Assembly (NCBI GenBank): GCA_037389465.1
Contig: JAZARR010000231.1
Coordinates: 2,790,001 to 2,854,000, forward strand
DNA length: 64,000 nucleotides
Direction: 5' to 3'
Source of the DNA: Baylisascaris procyonis
Taxonomy: Eukaryota; Nematoda; Chromadorea; Rhabditida; Ascarididae
Below are positions 35,673 to 49,100 of this stretch, one piece after another (position 1 is the stretch's first letter; the number at the start of each line of letters is the position of its first letter). A program made the translations under genes and the position numbers. The notes under the pieces are model-generated. The model made no database searches. It was not told the origin of the DNA and saw nothing but the letters and a program-made list of their open reading frames with translations.

Positions 35673-37690
35673 ACTTAGGCTTAGGCTTAGGCTTAAACCT
35701 ACGCTTAAACTTATACTTAGGCTTAGGCTTAGGCTTAGGCTTGGGCTTAGGCCTAAACTTAGGCTTATGCTTGGGCTTGGGCTTAGGCTTAGGCCTAAAC
35801 TTAGGCTTATGCTTAAACTTAGGCTTAGGCTTAGGCTTAGGCTTAGGCTTAGGCTTAGGCTTAGGCTTAGGCTTAGGCTTATTCTTAAACTTAGGCTTAG
35901 GCTTAGGCTTAGGCTTAGGCTTAGGCTTAGGCTTAGGCTTAGGCTTAGGCTTAGGCTTAGGCTTAGGCTTAGGCTTATTCTTAAACTTAGGCTTAGACTT
36001 AGGCTTAGGCTTAGGCTTAGGCTTAGGCTTAGGCTTAGGCTTAGGCTCAGGCTTAGGCTTAGGCTTAGGCTTAGGCTTAGGCTTAGGCTTATTCTTAAAC
36101 TTAGGCTTAGGCTTGGGCTTAGGCTTATTCTTAAACTTAGGCTTAGGCTTAGGCTTATTCTTAAACTTAGGCTTAGGCTTAGGCTTAGGCTTAGGCTTAG
36201 GCTTAGGCTTAGGCTAAGGCTTAGGCTTAGGCTTAGGCTTAGGCTTAGGCTTAGGCTCAGGCTTAGGCTTAAACTTAGGCTTAGGCTTAGGCTTAGGCTT
36301 AAACTTAGGCTTAGGCTTAGGCTTAAACCTACGCTTAAACTTATACTTAGGCTTAGGCTTAGGCTTAGGCTTGGGCTTAGGCCTAAACTTAGGCTTATGC
36401 TTAGGCTTGGGCTTAGGCTTAGGCCTAAACTTAGGCTTATGCTTAAACTTAGCTTAGGCTTAGGCTTAAACTTACGCTTAAACTTAGGCTTAGGCTTAGG
36501 CTTAGGCTTAGGCTTAGGCTTAGGCTTAGGGCTTAGGCTTAGGCTTAGCCTTAGGCTTAGGCTTAAACTTAGGCTTAGGCTTAGGCTTAGGCTTAAACTT
36601 AGGCTTAGGCTTAGGCTTAAACCTACGCTTAAACTTATACTTAGGCTTAGGCTTAGGCTTAGGCTTGGGCTTAGGCCTAAACTTAGGCTTATGCTTAGGC
36701 TTGGGCTTAGGCTTAGGCCTGAACTTAAGCTTATGCTTAAACTTAGGCTTAGGCTTAGGCTTAGGCTTAGGCTTGGGCTTAGGCTTAGGCTTAGGCTTAG
36801 GCTTAGGCTTAGGCTTAGGCTTAGGCTTAGGCTTAGGCTTATTCTTAAACCTACGCTTAGGCTTAGGCTTAGGCTTAGGCTTAGGCTTAGGCTTGGGCTT
36901 AAGCTTAGGCTTAGGCTTAGGCTTAGGCTTAGGCTTAGGCTTAGGCTTAGGCTTAGGCTTAGGCTTAGGCTTAGGCTTAGGCTTAGGCTTAGGCTTAAGC
37001 TTAGGCTTAGGCTTAGGCTTAGGCTTAGGCTTAGGCTTATTCTTAAACTTAGGCTTAGGTTTAGGCTTAGGCTTAGGCTTAGGCTTAGGCTTAGGCTTAG
37101 GCTTATTCTTAAACTTAGGCTTAGACTTAGGCTTAGGCTTAGGCTTAGGCTTAGGCTTAGGCTTAGGCTTAGGCTCAGGCTTAGGCTTAGGCTTAGGCTT
37201 AGGCTTATTCTTAAACTTAGGCTTAGGCTTGGGCTTAGGCTTATTCTTAAACTTAGGCTTAGGCTTAGGCTTATTCTTAAACTTAGGCTTAGGCTTAGGC
37301 TTAGGCTTAGGCTTGGGCTTAGGCTTAGGCTTAGGCTTAGGCTAAGGCTTAGGCTTAGGCTTAGGCTTAGGCTTAGGCTTAGGCTCAGGCTTAGGCTTAA
37401 ACTTAGGCTTAGGCTTAGGCTTAGGCTTAAACTTAGGCTTAGGCTTAGGCTTAAACCTACGCTTAAACTTATACTTAGGCTTAGGCTTAGGCTTAGGCTT
37501 GGGCTTAGGCCTAAACTTAGGCTTATGCTTAGGCTTGGGCTTAGGCTTAGGCCTAAACTTAGGCTTATGCTTAAACTTAGCTTAGGCTTAGGCTTAAACT
37601 TACGCTTAAACTTAGGCTTAGGCTTAGGCTTAAACTTAGGGTTAGGTCCAAACTTAGGCTCATTCTTGGCCTTAGGCTTAGTCTAAGCTT

Positions 37691-39266
37691 ATGCATAGGC
37701 CTAGGCTTAGGCTTAAACTTAGACTTAAACATAGCTTAGGCTTAAACTTAGGCTTAGGCTTAGGCTTAAACTTAGGCTTAGCCTTAAGCTTAGGCTTAGG
37801 CTTAGGCTTAGGCTTGGGCTTAGGCCTAAACTTAGGCTTATGCTTAGGCTTGGGCTTAGGCTTAGGCCTAAACTTAGGCTTATGCTTAAACTTAGCTTAG
37901 GCTTAGGCTTAAACTTACGCTTAAACTTAGGCTTAGGCTTAGGCTTCAACTTAGGCTTAGGTCCAAACTTAGGCTCATTCTTGGGCTTAGGCTTAGTCTA
38001 AGCTTATGCATAGGCCTAGGCTTAGGCTTAAACTTAGACTTAAACATAGCTTAGGCTTAAACTTAGGCTTAGGCTTAGGCTTAAACCTACGCTTAAACTT
38101 ATACTTAGGCTTAGGCTTAGGCTTAGGCTTGGGCTTAGGCCTAAACTTAGGCTTATGCTTAGGCTTGGGCTTAGGCTTAGGCCTAAACTTAGGCTTATGC
38201 TTAAACTTAGCTTAGGCTTAGGCTTAAACTTACGCTTAAACTTAGGCTTAGGCTTAGGCTTAAACTTAGGCTTAGGTCCAAACTTAGGCTCATTCTTGGG
38301 CTTAGGCTTAGTCTAAGCTTATGCATAGGCCTAGGCTTAGGCTTAAACTTAGACTTAAACATAGGCTTAGGCTTAAACTTAGGCTTAGGCTTAGGCTTAA
38401 ACTTAGGCTTAGCCTTAAGCTTAGGCTTAGGCCTAGGCTTAGGCTTGGGCTTAGGCCTAAACTTAGGCTTATGCTTAGGCTTGGGCTTAGGCTTAGGCCT
38501 AAACTTAGGCTTATGCTTAAACTTAGCTTAGGCTTAGGCTTAAACTTACGCTTAAACTTAGGCTTAGGCTTAGGCTTCAACTTAGGCTTAGGTCCAAACT
38601 TAGGCTCATTCTTGGGCTTAGGCTTAGTCTAAGCTTATGCATAGGCCTAGGCTTAGGCTTAAACTTAGACTTAAACATAGCTTAGGCTTAAACTTAGGCT
38701 TAGGCTTAGGCTTAAACCTACGCTTACACTTATACTTAGGCTTAGGCTTAGGCTTAGGCTTGGGCTTAGGCCTAAACTTAGGCTTATGCTTAGGCTTGGG
38801 CTTAGGCTTAGGCCTAAACTTAGGCTTATGCTTAAACTTAGCTTAGGCTTAGGCTTAAACTTACGCTTAAACTTAGGCTTAGGCTTAGGCTTAAACTTAG
38901 GCTTAGGTCCAAACTTAGGCTCATTCTTGGGCTTAGGCTTAGTCTAAGCTTATGCATAGGCCTAGGCTTAGGCTTAAACTTAGACTTAAACATAGGCTTA
39001 GGCTTAAACTTAGGCTTAGGCTTAGGCTTAAACTTAGGCTTAGCCTTAAGCTTAGGCTTAGGCTTAGGCTTAGGCTTAGGCTTAGGCTTAGGCTTAGGCT
39101 TATTCTTAAACTTAGGCTTAGGCTTAGGCTTAGGCTTAGGCTTAGGCTTAGGCTTATTCTTAAACTTAGGCTTAGGCTTAGGCTTAGGCTTAGGCTTAGG
39201 CTTAGGCTTAGGCTTAGGCTTAGGCTTAGGCTTAGGCTTAGCCTTAGGCTTAGGCTTAAACTTAGG
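37691..39266 (+). repeat. 315 bp unit array 4 (five starts)
   Basis: Cassette starts at 37691, 38006, 38321, 38637 and 38952. It is the duplicate of array 2 at 7,562 bp, including the private TTACAC. Confidence 0.92.
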
Positions 39267-42200
39267 CTTAGGCTTAGGCTTAGGCTTAAACTTAGGCTTA
39301 GGCTTAGGCTTAAACCTACGCTTAAACTTATACTTAGGCTTAGGCTTAGGCTTAGGCTTGGGCTTAGGCCTAAACTTAGGCTTATGCTTAGGCTTGGGCT
39401 TAGGCTTAGGCTTAGGCTTCAACTTAGGCTTAGGCTTAGGCTTAGGCTTAGGCTTAGGCTTAGGCTTAGGCTTAGGCTTAGGCTTATTCTTAAACTTAGG
39501 CTTAGGCTTAGGCTTAGGCTTAGGCTTAGGCTTAGGCTTAGGCTTAGGCTTAGGCTTAGGCTTAGGCTTAGGCTTAGGCTTATTCTTAAACTTAGGCTTA
39601 GGCTTAGGCTTAGGCTTAGGCTTAGGCTTAGGCTTATTCTTAAACTTAGGCTTAGGCTTAGGCTTAGGCTTAGGCTGAGGCTTAGGCTTATTCTTAAACT
39701 TAGGCTTAGGCTTAGGCTTAGGCTTAGGCTTAGGCTTAGGCTTAGGCTTAGGCTTATTCTTAAACTTAGGCTTAGGTTTGGGCTTAGGCTTAGGCTTAGG
39801 CTTAGGCTTAGGCTTAGGCTAAGGCTTAGGCTTAGGCTTAGGCTTAGGCTTAGGCTTAGGCTTAGGCTTAGGCTTAAACTTAGGCTTAGGCTTAGGCTTA
39901 GGCTTAAACTTAGGCTTAGGCTTAGGCTTAAACCTACGCTTAAACTTATACTTAGGCTTAGGCTTAGGCTTAGGCTTGGGCTTAGGCCTAAACTTAGGCT
40001 TATGCTTAGGCTTGGGCTTAGGCTTAGGCCTAAACTTAGGCTTATGCTTAAACTTAGCTTAGGCTTAGGCTTAAACTTACGCTTAAACTTAGGCTTAGGC
40101 TTAGGCTTAAACTTAGGCTTAGGTCCAAACTTAGGCTCATTCTTGGGCTTAGGCTTAGTCTAAGCTTATGCATAGGCCTAGGCTTAGGCTTAAACTTAGA
40201 CTTAAACATAGGCTTAGGCTTAAACTTAGGCTTAGGCTTAGGCTTAAACTTAGGCTTAGCCTTAAGCTTAGGCTTAGGCTTAGGCTTAGGCTTAGGCTTA
40301 GGCTTAGGCTTAGGCTTATTCTTAAACTTAGGCTTAGGCTTAGGCTTAGGCTTAGGCTTAGGCTTAGGCTTATTCTTAAACTTAGGCTTAGGCTTAGGCT
40401 TAGGCTTAGGCTTAGGCTTAGGGCTTAGGCTTAGGCTTAGCCTCAGGCTTAGGCTTAAACTTAGGCTTAGGCTTAGGCTTAGGCTTAAACTTAGGCTTAG
40501 GCTTAGGCTTAAACCTACGCTTAAACTTATACTTAGGCTTAGGCTTAGGCTTAGGCTTGGGCTTAGGCCTAAACTTAGGCTTATGCTTAGGCTTGGGCTT
40601 AGGCTTAGGCCTAAACTTAGGCTTATGCTTAAACTTAGGCTTAGGCTTAGGCTTAGGCTTAGGCTTAGGCTTAGGCTTAGGCTTAGGCTTAGGCTTAGGC
40701 TTAGGCTTAGGCTTAGGCTTATTCTTAAACTTAGGCTTAGGCTTAGGCTTAGGCTTAGGCTTAGGCTTAGGCTTAGGCTTAGGCTTATTCTTAAACTTAG
40801 GCTTAGACTTAGGCTTAGGCTTAGGCTTAGGCTTAGGCTTAGGCTTAGGCTTAGGCTCAGGCTTAGGCTTAGGCTTAGGCTTAGGCTTATTCTTAAACTT
40901 AGGCTTAGGCTTGGGCTTAGGCTTATTCTTAAACTTAGGCTTAGGCTTAGGCTTATTCTTAAACTTAGGCTTAGGCTTAGGCTTAGGCTTAGGCTTGGGC
41001 TTAGGCTTAGGCTTAGGCTTAGGCTAAGGCTTAGGCTTAGGCTTAGGCTTAGGCTTAGGCTTAGGCTCAGGCTTAGGCTTAAACTTAGGCTCAGGCTTAG
41101 GCTTAGGCTTAAACTTAGGCTTAGGCTTAGGCTTAAACCTACGCTTAAACTTATACTTAGGCTTAGGCTTGGGCTTAGGCCTAAACTTAGGCTTATGCTT
41201 AGGCTTGGGCTTAGGCTTAGGCCTAAACTTAGGCTTATGCTTAAACTTAGCTTAGGCTTAGGCTTAAACTTACGCTTAAACTTAGGCTTAGGCTTAGGCT
41301 TAGGCTTAGGCTTAGGCTTAGGCTTAGGCTTAGGCTTAGGCTTAGCCTTAGGCTTAGGCTTAAACTTAGGCTTAGGCTTAGGCTTAGGCTTAAACTTAGG
41401 CTTAGGCTTAGGCTTAAACCTACGCTTAAACTTATACTTAGGCTTAGGCTTAGGCTTAGGCTTGGGCTTAGGCCTAAACTTAGGCTTATGCTTAGGCTTG
41501 GGCTTAGGCTTAGGCCTAAACTTAGGCTTATGCTTAAACTTAGGCTTAGGCTTAGGCTTAGGCTTAGGCTTAGGCTTAGGCTTAGGCTTAGGCTTAGGCT
41601 TAGGCTTAGGCTTAGGCTTAGGCTTAGGCTTAGGCTTATTCTTAAACTTAGGCTTAGGCTTAGGCTTAGGCTTAGGCTTAGGCTTAGGCTTAGGCTTAGG
41701 CTTATTCTTAAACTTAGGCTTAGACTTAGGCTTAGGCTTAGGCTTAGGCTTAGGCTTAGGCTTAGGCTTAGGCTCAGGCTTAGGCTTAGGCTTAGGCTTA
41801 GGCTTATTCTTAAACTTAGGCTTAGGCTTGGGCTTAGGCTTATTCTTAAACTTAGGCTTAGGCTTAGGCTTATTCTTAAACTTAGGCTTAGGCTTAGGCT
41901 TAGGCTTAGGCTTGGGCTTAGGCTTAGGCTTAGGCTTAGGCTAAGGCTTAGGCTTAGGCTTAGGCTTAGGCTTAGGCTTAGGCTCAGGCTTAGGCTTAAA
42001 CTTAGGCTTAGGCTTAGGCTTAGGCTTAAACTTAGGCTTAGGCTTAGGCTTAAACCTACGCTTAAACTTATACTTAGGCTTAGGCTTAGGCTTAGGCTTG
42101 GGCTTAGGCCTAAACTTAGGCTTATGCTTAGGCTTGGGCTTAGGTTTAGGCCTAAGCTTAGGCTTATGCTTAAACTTAGCTTAGGCTTAGGCTTAAACTT

Positions 42201-42289
42201 ACGCTTAAACTTAGGCTTAGGCTTAGGCTTAAACTTAGGGTTAGGTCCAAACTTAGGCTCATTCTTGGCCTTAGGCTTAGTCTAAGCTT

Positions 42290-43234
42290 ATGCATAGGCC
42301 TAGGCTTAGGCTTAAACTTAGACTTAAACATAGCTTAGGCTTAAACTTAGGCTTAGGCTTAGGCTTAAACTTAGGCTTAGCCTTAAGCTTAGGCTTAGGC
42401 TTAGGCTTAGGCTTGGGCTTAGGCCTAAACTTAGGCTTATGCTTAGGCTTGGGCTTAGGCTTAGGCCTAAACTTAGGCTTATGCTTAAACTTAGCTTAGG
42501 CTTAGGCTTAAACTTACGCTTAAACTTAGGCTTAGGCTTAGGCTTCAACTTAGGCTTAGGTCCAAACTTAGGCTCATTCTTGGGCTTAGGCTTAGTCTAA
42601 GCTTATGCATAGGCCTAGGCTTAGGCTTAAACTTAGACTTAAACATAGCTTAGGCTTAAACTTAGGCTTAGGCTTAGGCTTAAACCTACGCTTAAACTTA
42701 TACTTAGGCTTAGGCTTAGGCTTAGGCTTGGGCTTAGGCCTAAACTTAGGCTTATGCTTAGGCTTGGGCTTAGGCTTAGGCCTAAACTTAGGCTTATGCT
42801 TAAACTTAGCTTAGGCTTAGGCTTAAACTTACGCTTAAACTTAGGCTTAGGCTTAGGCTTAAACTTAGGCTTAGGTCCAAACTTAGGCTCATTCTTGGGC
42901 TTAGGCTTAGTCTAAGCTTATGCATAGGCCTAGGCTTAGGCTTAAACTTAGACTTAAACATAGGCTTAGGCTTAAACTTAGGCTTAGGCTTAGGCTTAAA
43001 CTTAGGCTTAGCCTTAAGCTTAGGCTTAGGCTTAGGCTTAGGCTTAGGCTTAGGCTTAGGCTTAGGCTTATTCTTAAACTTAGGCTTAGGCTTAGGCTTA
43101 GGCTTAGGCTTAGGCTTAGGCTTATTCTTAAACTTAGGCTTAGGCTTAGGCTTAGGCTTAGGCTTAGGCTTAGGCTTAGGCTTAGCCTTAGGCTTAGGCT
43201 TAAACTTAGGCTTAGGCTTAGGCTTAGGCTTAAA
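42290..43234 (+). repeat. 315 bp unit array 5 (three starts)
   Basis: Cassette starts at 42290, 42605 and 42920; duplicate of array 3 at 7,562 bp and of array 1 at 24,545 bp. Confidence 0.9.
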
Positions 43235-45748
43235 CTTAGGCTTAGGCTTAGGCTTAAACCTACGCTTAAACTTATACTTAGGCTTAGGCTTAGGCTTAGG
43301 CTTGGGCTTAGGCCTAAACTTAGGCTTATGCTTGGCTTGGGCTTAGGCTTAGGCCTAAACTTAGGCTTATGCTTAAACTTAGGCTTAGGCTTAGGCTTAG
43401 GCTTAGGCTTAGGCTTAGGCTTAGGCTTAGGCTTAGGCTTATTCTTAAACTTAGGCTTAGGCTTAGGCTTAGGCTTAGGCTTAGGCTTAGGCTTAGGCTT
43501 AGGCTTAGGCTTAGGCTTAGGCTTAGGCTTAGGCTTATTCTTAAACTTAGGCTTAGACTTAGGCTTAGGCTTAGGCTTAGGCTTAGGCTTAGGCTTAGGC
43601 TTAGGCTCAGGCTTAGGCTTAGGCTTAGGCTTAGGCTTAGGCTTAGGCTTATTCTTAAACTTAGGCTTAGGCTTGGGCTTAGGCTTATTCTTAAACTTAG
43701 GCTTAGGCTTAGGCTTATTCTTAAACTTAGGCTTAGGCTTAGGCTTAGGCTTAGGCTTAGGCTTAGGCTTAGGCTAAGGCTTAGGCTTAGGCTTAGGCTT
43801 AGGCTTAGGCTTAGGCTCAGGCTTAGGCTTAAACTTAGGCTTAGGCTTAGGCTTAGGCTTAAACTTAGGCTTAGGCTTAGGCTTAAACCTACGCTTAAAC
43901 TTATACTTAGGCTTAGGCTTAGGCTTAGGCTTGGGCTTAGGCCTAAACTTAGGCTTATGCTTAGGCTTGGGCTTAGGCTTAGGCCTAAACTTAGGCTTAT
44001 GCTTAAACTTAGCTTAGGCTTAGGCTTAAACTTACGCTTAAACTTAGGCTTAGGCTTAGGCTTAGGCTTAGGCTTAGGCTTAGGCTTAGGGCTTAGGCTT
44101 AGGCTTAGCCTTAGGCTTAGGCTTAAACTTAGGCTTAGGCTTAGGCTTAGGCTTAAACTTAGGCTTAGGCTTAGGCTTAAACCTACGCTTAAACTTATAC
44201 TTAGGCTTAGGCTTAGGCTTAGGCTTGGGCTTAGGCCTAAACTTAGGCTTATGCTTAGGCTTGGGCTTAGGCTTAGGCCTGAACTTAAGCTTATGCTTAA
44301 ACTTAGGCTTAGGCTTAGGCTTAGGCTTAGGCTTGGGCTTAGGCTTAGGCTTAGGCTTAGGCTTAGGCTTAGGCTTAGGCTTAGGCTTAGGCTTAGGCTT
44401 ATTCTTAAACCTACGCTTAGGCTTAGGCTTAGGCTTAGGCTTAGGCTTAGGCTTGGGCTTAAGCTTAGGCTTAGGCTTAGGCTTAGGCTTAGGCTTAGGC
44501 TTAGGCTTAGGCTTAGGCTTAGGCTTAGGCTTAGGCTTAGGCTTAGGCTTAGGCTTAAGCTTAGGCTTAGGCTTAGGCTTAGGCTTAGGCTTAGGCTTAT
44601 TCTTAAACTTAGGCTTAGGTTTAGGCTTAGGCTTAGGCTTAGGCTTAGGCTTAGGCTTAGGCTTAGGCTTAGGCTTATTCTTAAACTTAGGCTTAGGCTT
44701 AGGCCTAGGCCTAGGCTTAGGCTTAGGCTTAGGCTTAGGCTTAGGCTTAGGGTTAGGCTTATGCTTAGGCTTAGGCTTAGGCTTAGGCTTAGGCTTAGGC
44801 TTAGGCTTAGGCTTAGGCTTAGGCTTAGGCTTAGGCTTAGGCTTAAACTTATTCTTAAACTTATTCTTAAACTTAGGCTTGGGCTTAGGCTTGGGCTTAG
44901 GCTTAGGCTTGGGCTTAGGCTTAGGCTTAGGCTTAGGCTTAGGCTTAGGCTTATTCTTAAAGTTAGGCTTAGGCTTAGGCTTAGGCTTAGGCTTGGGCTT
45001 AGGCTTAGGCTTAGGCTTAGGCTTAGGCTTAGGCTTAGGCTTAAACTTAGGCTTAGGCTTAGGCTTAGGCTTAGGCTTATTCTTAAACTTAGGCTTACGC
45101 TTAAACTTATTCTTAAACTTATGCTTGGGCTTAGGCTTGGGCTTAGGCTTAGGCTTATGCTTATGCTAAGGCTTAGGCTTAGGCTTAGGCTTAGGCTTAG
45201 GCTTAGGCTTAGGCTTAGGCTTATTCTTAAACTTAGGCTTAGGCTTAGGCTTAGGCTTAGGCTTAGGCTTAGGCTTATCCTTAAACTTAGGCTTAGGCTT
45301 AGGCCTAGGCTTAGGCTTAGGTTTAGGCTTAGGCTTAGGCTTAGGCTTAGGCTTAGGCTTAGGCTTAGGCTTAGGCTTAGGCTTAGGCTTAGGCTTAGGC
45401 TTATTCTTAAACTTAGGCTTAGGCTTAGGCTTAGGCTTAGGCTTAGGCTTAGGCTTAGGCTTATTCTTAAACTTAGGCTTAGGCTTAGGCTTAGGCTTAG
45501 GCTTAGGGTTATTGTTAAACTTAGGCTTAGGCTTAGGCTTAGGCTTAGGCTTAGGCTTAGGCTAAGGCTTAGGCTTAGGCTTAGGCTTAGGCTTAGGCTT
45601 AGGCTTAGGCTTAGGCTTAGGCTAAGGCTTAGGCTTAGGCTTAGGCTTAGGCTTAGGCTTAGGCTTAGGCTTAGGCTTAGGCTTAGGCTTAGGGTTAGGC
45701 TTAGGCTTAAACTTATTCTTAAACTTAGGCTTGCGCTTAGGCTTGGGC

Positions 45749-46126
45749 TTAGGCTTAGGCTTAGGCTTAGGCTTAGGCTTAGGCTTAGGCTTAGGCTTAG
45801 GCTTAGGCTTAGGCTTAGGCTTAGGCTTAGGCTTAGGCTTAGGCTTAGGCTTAGGCTTAGGCTTAGGCTTAGGCTTAGGCTTAGGCTTAGGCTTAGGCTT
45901 AGGCTTAGGCTTAGGCTTAGGCTTAGGCTTAGGCTTAGGCTTAGGCTTAGGCTTAGGCTTAGGCTTAGGCTTAGGCTTAGGCTTAGGCTTAGGCTTAGGC
46001 TTAGGCTTAGGCTTAGGCTTAGGCTTAGGCTTAGGCTTAGGCTTAGGCTTAGGCTTAGGCTTAGGCTTAGGCTTAGGCTTAGGCTTAGGCTTAGGCTTAG
46101 GCTTAGGCTTAGGCTTAGGCTTAGGC
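45749..46126 (+). repeat. Pure (TTAGGC)63 run
   Basis: 378 bp of unbroken TTAGGC between a TTGGGC and a TTATTC hexamer. It is one of the two longest perfect runs I noticed. Confidence 0.88.
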
Positions 46127-49100
46127 TTATTCTTAAACTTAGGCTTAGGCTTAGGCTTAGGCTTAGGCTTAGGCTTAGGCTTAGGCTTAGGCTTAGGCTT
46201 AGGCTTATTCTTAAACTTAGGCTTAGGCTTAGGCTTAGGCTTAGGCTTAGGCTTAGGCTTAGGCTTAGGCTTGGGCTTAGGCTTAGGCTTAGGCTTAGGC
46301 TTAGGCTTAGGCTTAGGCTTAGGCTTAGGCTTATTCTTAAACCTACGCTTAGGCTTAGGCTTAGGCTTAGGCTTAGGCTTAGGCTTAGGCTTAGGCTTAG
46401 GCTTAGGCTTAGGCTTAGGCTTATTCTTAGGCTTAGGCTTATTCTTAAACTTAGGCTTAGGCTTAGGCTTAGGCTTAGGCTTAGGCTTAGGCTTAGGCTT
46501 AGGCTTAGGCTTAGGCTTAGGCTTAGGCTTAGGCTTAGGCTTAGGCTTAGGCTTAGGCTTAGGCTTAGGCTTAGGCTTAGGCTTAGGCTTAGGCTTAGGC
46601 TTAGGCTTAGGCTTAGGCTTAGGCTTAGGCTTAGGCTTAGGCTTAGGCTTATTCTTAAACTTAGGCTTAGGCTTGGGCTTAGGCTTATTCTTAAACTTAG
46701 GCTTAGGCTTAGGCTTATTCTTAAACTTAGGCTTAGGCTTAGGCTTAGGCTTAGGCTTAGGCTTAGGCTTGGGCTTAGGCTTAGGCTTAGGCTTAGGCTT
46801 AGGCTTATTCTTAAACTTAGGCTTAGGCTTGGGCTTAGGCTTAGGCTTAGGCTTAGGCTTAGGCTTAGGCTTAGGCTTAGGCTTAGGCTTAGGCTTAGGC
46901 TTAGGCTTAGGCTTAGGCTTAGGCTTAGGCTTAGGCTTAGGCTTAGGCTTAGGCTTAGGCTTAGGCTTAGGCTTATTCTTAAACTTTGGCTTAGGCTTAG
47001 GCTTAGGCTTAGGCTTAGGCTTAGGCTTATTCTTAAACTTAGGCTTAGGCTTAGGCTTAGGCTTAGGCTTAGGCTTAGGCTTAGGCTTAGGCTTAGGCTT
47101 AGGCTTAGGCTTAGGCTTAGGCTTAGGCTTAGGCTTAAACTTAGGCTTAGGCTTAGGCTTAAACCTACGCTTAAACTTATACTTAGGCTTAGGCTTAGGC
47201 TTAGGCTTGGGCTTAGGCCTAAACTTAGGCTTATGCTTAGGCTTGGGCTTAGGCTTAGGCATAAACTTAGGCTTATGCTTAAACTTAGCTTAGGCTTAGG
47301 CTTAAACTTACGCTTAAACTTAGGCTTAGGCTTAGGCTTAGGCTTATTCTTAAACTTAGGCTTAGGCTTAGGCTTATTCTTAAACTTAGGCTTAGGCTTA
47401 GGCTTAGGCTTAGGCTTAGGCTTAGGCTTGGGCTTAGGCTTAGGCTTAGGCTTAGGCTAAGGCTTAGGCTTAGGCTTAGGCTTAGGCTTAGGCTTAGGCT
47501 TAGGCTTAGGCTTAGGCTTAGGCTTAGGCTTAGGCTTAGGCTTAGGCTTAGGCTTAGGCTTAGGCTTAGGCTTAGGCTTAGGCTTAGGCTTAGGCTTAGG
47601 CTTAGGCTTAGGCTTAGCGCTTAGGCTTAGGCTTAGGCTTAGGCTTAGGCTTAGGCTTAGGCTTAGGCTTAGGCTTAGGCTTAAGCTTAGGCTTAGGCTT
47701 AGGCTTAGGCTCATTCTTAAACTTAGGCTTAGGCTTAGGCTTAGGCTTAGGCTTATTCTTAAGCTTAGGCTTAGGCTTAGGCTTAGGCTTAGGCTTAGGC
47801 TTAGGCTTAGGCTTGGGCTTAGGCTTAGGGCTTAGGCTTAGGCTTAGCCTTAGGCTTAGGCTTAAACTTAGGCTTAGGCTTAGGCTTAGGCTTCAACTTA
47901 GGCTTAGGCTTAGGCTTAAACCTACGCTTAAACTTATACTTAGGCTTAGGCTTAGGCTTAGGCTTGGGCTTAGGCCTAAACTTAGGCTTATGCTTAGGCT
48001 TGGGCTTAGGCTTAGGCCTAAACTTAGGCTTATGCTTAAACTTAGGCTTAGGCTTAGGCTTAGGCTTAGGCTTAGGCTTAGGCTTAGGCTTAGGCTTAGG
48101 CTTAGGCTTAGGCTTAGGCTTAGGCTTAGGCTTATTCTTAAACTTAGGCTTAGGCTTAGGCTTAGGCTTAGGCTGAGGCTTAGGCTTATTCTTAAACTTA
48201 GGCTTAGGCTTAGGCTTAGGCTTAGGCTTAGGCTTAGGCTTAGGCTTAGGCTTATTCTTAAACTTAGGCTTAGGTTTGGGCTTAGGCTTAGGCTTAGGCT
48301 TAGGCTTAGGCTTAGGCTAAGGCTTAGGCTTAGGCTTAGGCTTAGGCTTAGGCTTAGGCTTAGGCTTAGGCTTAAACTTAGGCTTAGGCTTAGGCTTAGG
48401 CTTAAACTTAGGCTTAGGCTTAGGCTTAAACCTACGCTTAAACTTATACTTAGGCTTAGGCTTAGGCTTAGGCTTGGGCTTAGGCCTAAACTTAGGCTTA
48501 TGCTTAGGCTTGGGCTTAGGCTTAGGCCTAAACTTAGGCTTATGCTTAAACTTAGCTTAGGCTTAGGCTTAAACTTACGCTTAAACTTAGGCTTAGGCTT
48601 AGGCTTAAACTTAGGCTTAGGTCCAAACTTAGGCTCATTCTTGGGCTTAGGCTTAGTCTAAGCTTATGGATAGGCCTAGGCTTAGGCTTAAACTTAGAAT
48701 TAAACATAGGCTTAGGCTTAAACTTAGGCTTAGGCTTAGGCTTAAACTTAGGCTTAGCCTTAAGCTTAGGCTTAGGCTTAGGCTTAGGCTTGGGCTTAGG
48801 CTTAGGCTTAGGCTTATTCTTAAACTTAGGCTTAGGCTTAGGCTTAGGCTTAGGCTTAGGCTTAGGCTTATTCTTAAACTTAGGCTTAGGCTTAGGCTTA
48901 GGCTTAGGCTTATGCTTAGGCTTAGGGCTTAGGCTTAGGCTTAGCCTTAGGCTTAGGCTTAAACTTAGGCTTAGGCTTAGGCTTAGGCTTAAACTTAGGC
49001 GTAGGCTTAGGCTTAAACCTACGCTTAAACTTATACTTAGGCTTAGGCTTAGACTTAGGCTTGGGCTTAGGCCTAAACTTAGGCTTATGCTTAGGCTTGG

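Larger units (their letters stand above)
29500..44650 (+). repeat. 7,562 bp tandem duplication (two copies)
   Basis: Copy one is about 29,500-37,080 and copy two about 37,081-44,650. Anchors 30129, 30444, 30759, 31075, 31390, 32606, 34728, 35043 and 35358 recur exactly 7,562 bp later, and the TTAGAC site at 29559 recurs at 37121. After a 1 bp loss near 43,333 the offset slips by one or two bases. Both ends fall within pure TTAGGC runs, as expected for unequal exchange at repeats. Confidence 0.92.
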
